This document shows, one piece after another, positions 6,638 to 9,153 of a stretch of DNA of 9,153 nucleotides (within the stretch, counting starts at the first letter, position 1; every line of letters begins with the position of its first letter). The translations under genes were made by a program, and so were the position numbers. This DNA is from Chloroflexota bacterium (GTDB lineage: Bacteria; Chloroflexota; Dehalococcoidia; UBA3495). The stretch covers positions 1-9,153 of the forward strand of contig JADFNR010000132.1 in NCBI GenBank assembly GCA_022563275.1, read 5' to 3'. The notes beneath the pieces are model-generated. The model saw only the letters and a program-made list of their open reading frames with translations, was not told where the DNA came from and did not search any database.

Positions 6638-6659
6638 GCACCCGCCAAATTTTTGGTGC
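6638..6659. promoter_or_regulatory. Bulged palindrome upstream of the DUF1684 gene
   Basis: GCA (6638-6640) and CCAAA (6645-6649) pair with TTTGG (6652-6656) and TGC (6657-6659), leaving CCCG bulged and a 2-nt centre. It lies 48-69 nt upstream of the DUF1684 ATG. A poor minus-strand promoter candidate overlaps it: TTGATA (6672-6677), a 17-bp spacer, then AAAAAT (6649-6654). It may be an operator. Confidence 0.3.
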
Positions 6660-6674
6660 GCCCGGACCGTATAT

Positions 6675-6696
6675 CAAAAATCTGGGGAGATTTTTG
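6675..6696. promoter_or_regulatory. Perfect 9-bp inverted repeat, candidate operator
   Basis: CAAAAATCT (6675-6683) and AGATTTTTG (6688-6696) are perfect inverted arms around GGGG. The element covers where the -35 of the plus-strand promoter (-10 at 6712-6717) would lie and abuts the possible minus-strand promoter, so a dimeric regulator here could act on both divergent genes. TGGC-CAT-GCCA (6695-6705) follows directly. The regulator is unknown. Confidence 0.45.
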
Positions 6697-6711
6697 GCCA
6701 TGCCAGGCGTG

Positions 6712-6717
6712 TATAAT
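6712..6717 (+). promoter_or_regulatory. -10 box of the DUF3467-like/hypothetical pair
   Basis: A perfect TATAAT lies 100 bp upstream of the ATG at 6817. No good -35 exists at 16-18 bp; the T-rich arm of the inverted repeat (around 6690-6695) is the only candidate, which would fit a promoter that needs an activator. Transcription would start near 6724. In the leader two imperfect 12-mers sit 15 bp apart, AACTAACCAGCG (6752-6763) and AATTAACCGGTG (6767-6778), matching at 9 of 12 positions. Confidence 0.55.
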
Positions 6718-6816
6718 AAGGCCCGTCCCAGACCCGCGGGCCCGGGCGTGAAACTAACCAGCGTAAAATTAACCGGTGAAATCAAGCGGACCCGTGCCGC
6801 GACCAGTGGAGGCCTC

Positions 6817-7221
6817 ATGCCCATCATTCAACGGCCCTACGTTCCCCCTGACGATAAGGTCCCCAGTGATGAGTCTTACGTTAATCCAGGCGTAAGCCAG
6901 AGCGAGGGGACCGGTGAGGGCAACGCTCCTCAAGAGGGTTCCCTTGATCCGATCACGTTCTACAGCGACTCCATGCACATCTTCAGCAGCCTATATTCCG
7001 CGGTGCTGTTCTTTGGAGAGCAGATGGAGGAACGGGAGCCCATACTGCGGGCCCGTATCAAAGTAAGCCCCCAGATGCTCAAGGCCATCGCGCTGCTCAC
7101 CACCAAACATGTGAAGGAGTACGAAGACGCGGTTGGGCCCATCACCCTGCCGGACCAGGTCTATGCGGCCTGGGAATTGGACGGAGCAGACGAGGGAGAA
7201 CACGGGAATGACGCAGGATGA
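6817..7221 (+). CDS. DUF3467-like protein
   Basis: The 134-residue protein has a variable, probably disordered N terminus (1-44) and a compact domain at about 45-112. That domain has the layout of DUF3467: a strand around YSDSMHIFSSLYSAVLFFG (49-67), then RARIKVSPQMLKAI (78-91), then a helix ending HVKEYEDAVGPITLP (98-112). DUF3467 proteins are small, widespread in bacteria, and of unknown function; the assignment is by pattern only. The ATG at 6817 has a GGAGG 4 nt upstream (6808-6812). An earlier in-frame TTG at 6694 is rejected because it lies ahead of the TATAAT. The end overlaps the following gene by 14 bp, so the two are co-transcribed and probably translationally coupled. Confidence 0.7.
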   Translation: MPIIQRPYVPPDDKVPSDESYVNPGVSQSEGTGEGNAPQEGSLDPITFYSDSMHIFSSLYSAVLFFGEQMEEREPILRARIKVSPQMLKAIALLTTKHVKEYEDAVGPITLPDQVYAAWELDGADEGEHGNDAG

Positions 7222-7696
7222 CCGTCCTCTAGCCGAGGATTTCACCACACCGATCAAGATCGAGCCCGGCTTGGACTACGCCACTCCAGAGGGCTGGAAT
7301 TGGCGATATATATCCACCAGTCAGCCCAACGCCGCCGTTTTCCACCTCAGCCATTCAGAGTCCACCCGGGTGTTGATTGACGTGATCGGCCCTGCAGACT
7401 GCGCCGCCGACGCCAATTACGTGCTGAGCAAGGAGATTCCCATCGTGATCTTGGACAGCCTGGACAAGTACTGGGCTGCGGAATCACGGACCCAACTGCC
7501 CCTTGCGGGGGTCAGGGTGCCGGTGGAAGGGGATACGGTTGCGGAAGCCAAACGGGCCTTGGCCGCGGACCTGGCGGCCCAACTCCGTCTGCTGCTGTTG
7601 TTGTCCAGTTCTCACAAAGGAAAGATCGCGCCGGCCCTGTTGCAGAACCTAAAGTACCTGTCTTCTTGTATGGAGGCGGGGCCAGGGCCCTCATAG
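7208..7696 (+). CDS. Hypothetical protein paired with the DUF3467-like gene
   Basis: I do not recognise this 162-residue protein. The first half has the look of an alpha/beta domain with strands around WNWRYIST (30-37), AAVFHLS (42-48) and TRVLIDVIG (53-61). The second half has PVEGDTVAEAKRALAADL (105-122) followed by a hydrophobic, Leu-rich helix AAQLRLLLLL (123-132). The beta-turn then EGDT-x-EAK-x-L helix resembles the segment seen in HicB-like antitoxin domains, but no toxin gene is next to it and the resemblance is weak. The ATG at 7208 has AGGGAG (7193-7198) 9 nt upstream, inside the preceding gene. The frame is open further upstream (to 7133) but would overlap more deeply with no better site. 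It ends only 9 bp from the convergent proS stop. Confidence 0.75.
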   Translation: MTQDDRPLAEDFTTPIKIEPGLDYATPEGWNWRYISTSQPNAAVFHLSHSESTRVLIDVIGPADCAADANYVLSKEIPIVILDSLDKYWAAESRTQLPLAGVRVPVEGDTVAEAKRALAADLAAQLRLLLLLSSSHKGKIAPALLQNLKYLSSCMEAGPGPS

Positions 7697-7705
7697 TAGC
7701 GGGGA

Positions 7706-9153
7706 TTACTCTGCCGGACTGATTTTCTCGAGCCCTTCCACAGCGTTAAGAATTTCCCGCACTGCTTCCACCACCCCGTCCAGTGGCGCCGTGTGGGCCT
7801 CGGACTGCGTTCGGCCCTTTATCTCAACCACACCGGCTTTTATATTCCGGGGGCTGACCACCAGCCGCACCGGCATGCCCAGCAGGTCAGCGTCGTTAAA
7901 CTTGACGCCCGCCGCCGCGTCTTCCCGGTCGTCGTACAGCACCTCCACCCCCGCGTCTACGAGCTCTTTGTACAACTTGTCTGCAGCTTCAGCCACTTCC
8001 TCATTGGCGATGTTCAGTCCAACCAGGTGGGCCTGATAGGGGGCGACCGGGACCGGAAACACGATACCCTGCTCGTCGTTATTCTGCTCCACCGCCGCCG
8101 CCAGCAACCGTCCCACGCCGATGCCATAGCAACCCATGATGATGGGGCGCCGCTGCCCTTCACTGTCCAGGAAATACGCGTCTAGAGTCTCGCTGAAAAA
8201 AGTCCCTAGCTTGAAGATATGCCCCACTTCGATGCCCTTGATGGACTCCAATATGTGCCCGCAGCGGGGGCAGAGCTGGCCCGGCTGGGCCAAAGCGATA
8301 TCGGTCACGATGTCCGCCTGAAAGTCCCGGGGGTAATTCGCCCCTTTGAAGTGGGTGTCCGGTTTGTTGGCGCCCACCACGAAATTGCCGCCGCTGGTGA
8401 TGGACACATCGGCCACCCGCTTGATGCCGGTTAGGCCGATGGCCGAAGCGGAGCCCGCGACCAGTCCCGCTGCCTCGACCTCGTGGTCTTCCGCCAGCCG
8501 CAGGTCGTTGGACTGGAGGGCGTTCCTAAGCTTGACTTCGTTCACGTCCAGATCGCCCCGAATGGTGACAAACACGGGCTCGCCGTCGGACATGTAGAAA
8601 ACGGCTTTCAGCGTTTTCGACTCGGGCACGTCGAGGAACTTGGCGAGTCCGGCGATGGTCTTGATCCCGGGGGTGCTGACCTCTTCCAGCGCCTGTTCCG
8701 GTTCGGCGGGGACCTCAGGGTAGGTCGATTCGGCCTTCTCGGCGTTGGCCGTATAGGAACATGAAGTGCAGGTGATGACCGTGTCCTCGCCGGTCTCGGT
8801 GGCCAGCAGGAACTCGTGGGAATCCTTGCCGCCGATGGCCCCGCTGTCCGCCTCGGCCATCAGGACCGGCAGGCCGCAGCGTCGAAAGATGTTGCGGTAG
8901 GCCTGGGCCATGGCCTGATAACTCTCCTCCAGGCTGGCCTCGTCGGCGTTGAAGCTGTAGGCGTCCTTCATGTCGAATTCCCGCACCCGGACCAGGCCGG
9001 CCCTGGGGCGGGCCTCGTCCCGGAACTTGGTCTGGATCTGGTACAGGATGAGGGGCAGGTCTCGGTAGCTCTGGACGTTGGCTTTGACTACGTTGGTGAT
9101 CACTTCTTCGTGGGTGGGCGCCAGCACCATGGGGCGGCCCCGCCGGTCCTCCA
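7706..9153 (-). CDS. proS: Prolyl-tRNA synthetase (5' end cut by window edge)
   Basis: Class II synthetase that charges tRNA-Pro in the cytoplasm. About 482 codons are visible, and the frame is open at the right edge, where EDRRGRPMVLAPTHEE reads straight into the known family motif. The start therefore lies outside, and roughly 90 N-terminal residues are missing relative to the usual 570. Counting from the internal Met encoded at 9130: motif 2 FRDEARPRAGLVRVREF (36-52) and MKDAYSF (54-60); an inserted editing domain at about 130-280 with SKTLKAVFY (171-179); motif 3 MGCYGIGVGR (332-341); then the anticodon-binding domain (YQAHLVGLN, DREDAAAGVKFNDADLLGMP). The editing insertion marks the bacterial long form. 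Two CxxC pairs, Cys121/Cys124 and Cys287/Cys290, flank the insertion and may form one split zinc site. The stop is TAA at 7706-7708. Confidence 0.97.
   Translation of the reverse strand, partial: EDRRGRPMVLAPTHEEVITNVVKANVQSYRDLPLILYQIQTKFRDEARPRAGLVRVREFDMKDAYSFNADEASLEESYQAMAQAYRNIFRRCGLPVLMAEADSGAIGGKDSHEFLLATETGEDTVITCTSCSYTANAEKAESTYPEVPAEPEQALEEVSTPGIKTIAGLAKFLDVPESKTLKAVFYMSDGEPVFVTIRGDLDVNEVKLRNALQSNDLRLAEDHEVEAAGLVAGSASAIGLTGIKRVADVSITSGGNFVVGANKPDTHFKGANYPRDFQADIVTDIALAQPGQLCPRCGHILESIKGIEVGHIFKLGTFFSETLDAYFLDSEGQRRPIIMGCYGIGVGRLLAAAVEQNNDEQGIVFPVPVAPYQAHLVGLNIANEEVAEAADKLYKELVDAGVEVLYDDREDAAAGVKFNDADLLGMPVRLVVSPRNIKAGVVEIKGRTQSEAHTAPLDGVVEAVREILNAVEGLEKISPAE

Noticed and set aside
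6694..6816. Earlier TTG start for the DUF3467-like gene
   Set aside because: It lies upstream of the TATAAT at 6712-6717 and has no ribosome site, whereas ATG 6817 has GGAGG.
6591..6827. N-terminal extension of the DUF1684 protein to an ATG at 6827
   Set aside because: It would add 79 residues across intergenic palindromes and the divergent promoter, with no family similarity; the ATG at 6590 begins the conserved domain.
7208..7696. HicB antitoxin call for the unknown protein
   Set aside because: Only one short helix motif is similar, and there is no adjacent HicA-like toxin; kept as an open resemblance only.
1..9153. CRISPR array, insertion sequence or phage genes
   Set aside because: No regularly spaced repeats, transposase motifs, target-site duplications or phage structural genes were seen.

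Overview
The window is bacterial chromosomal DNA, GC-rich in genes with AT-richer promoter regions. Gene content is mostly core translation and cofactor genes, with two small poorly characterised cassettes between them. The most plausible source is Chloroflexota (Dehalococcoidia/SAR202-like). This rests on the general look of the PheS, PheT, ProS, DUF1684 and DUF3467 proteins and on a Gram-positive-type LexA-like box, which is known in Dehalococcoides. It is an inference, not a proof.

Layout. (1) 1-4793, minus strand: the co-directional run pheS, pheT, moeA, with moeA cut at its 3' end by the window edge. It is driven by a near-consensus sigma70 promoter at 4870-4898 (TTGACC, 17 bp, TATAAT). 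pheS begins at TTG. (2) 4794-5093, intergenic: the pheS promoter and leader, then a perfect 14-bp palindrome AGAACAATTGTTCT (4980-4993) of the GAAC-N4-GTTC class bound by LexA in Gram-positives and Dehalococcoides, then a leader inverted repeat. (3) 5094-5884, plus strand: a two-gene cassette with an ATGA overlap, encoding a small Cys4 zinc-ribbon protein and a RuvC-like RNase H-fold protein that has lost the usual second catalytic Glu. (4) 5885-6059: a dense set of hairpins, including a minus-strand intrinsic terminator. (5) 6060-6590, minus: a DUF1684 protein. (6) 6591-6816: a divergent promoter region with several palindromes. (7) 6817-7696, plus: a DUF3467-like protein followed by an unrecognised 162-aa protein, overlapping by 14 bp. 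(8) 7706-9153, minus: proS, cut at its 5' end by the window edge.

How the genes work together. pheS and pheT make the two subunits of phenylalanyl-tRNA synthetase. MoeA inserts molybdenum into molybdopterin and appears to ride on the same transcript. proS charges tRNA-Pro. The most interesting unexplained unit is the zinc-ribbon/RuvC-like pair behind the LexA-like box. It could be a small DNA-damage-inducible DNA-junction-binding system, but only the motifs and arrangement are seen; the function is inferred.
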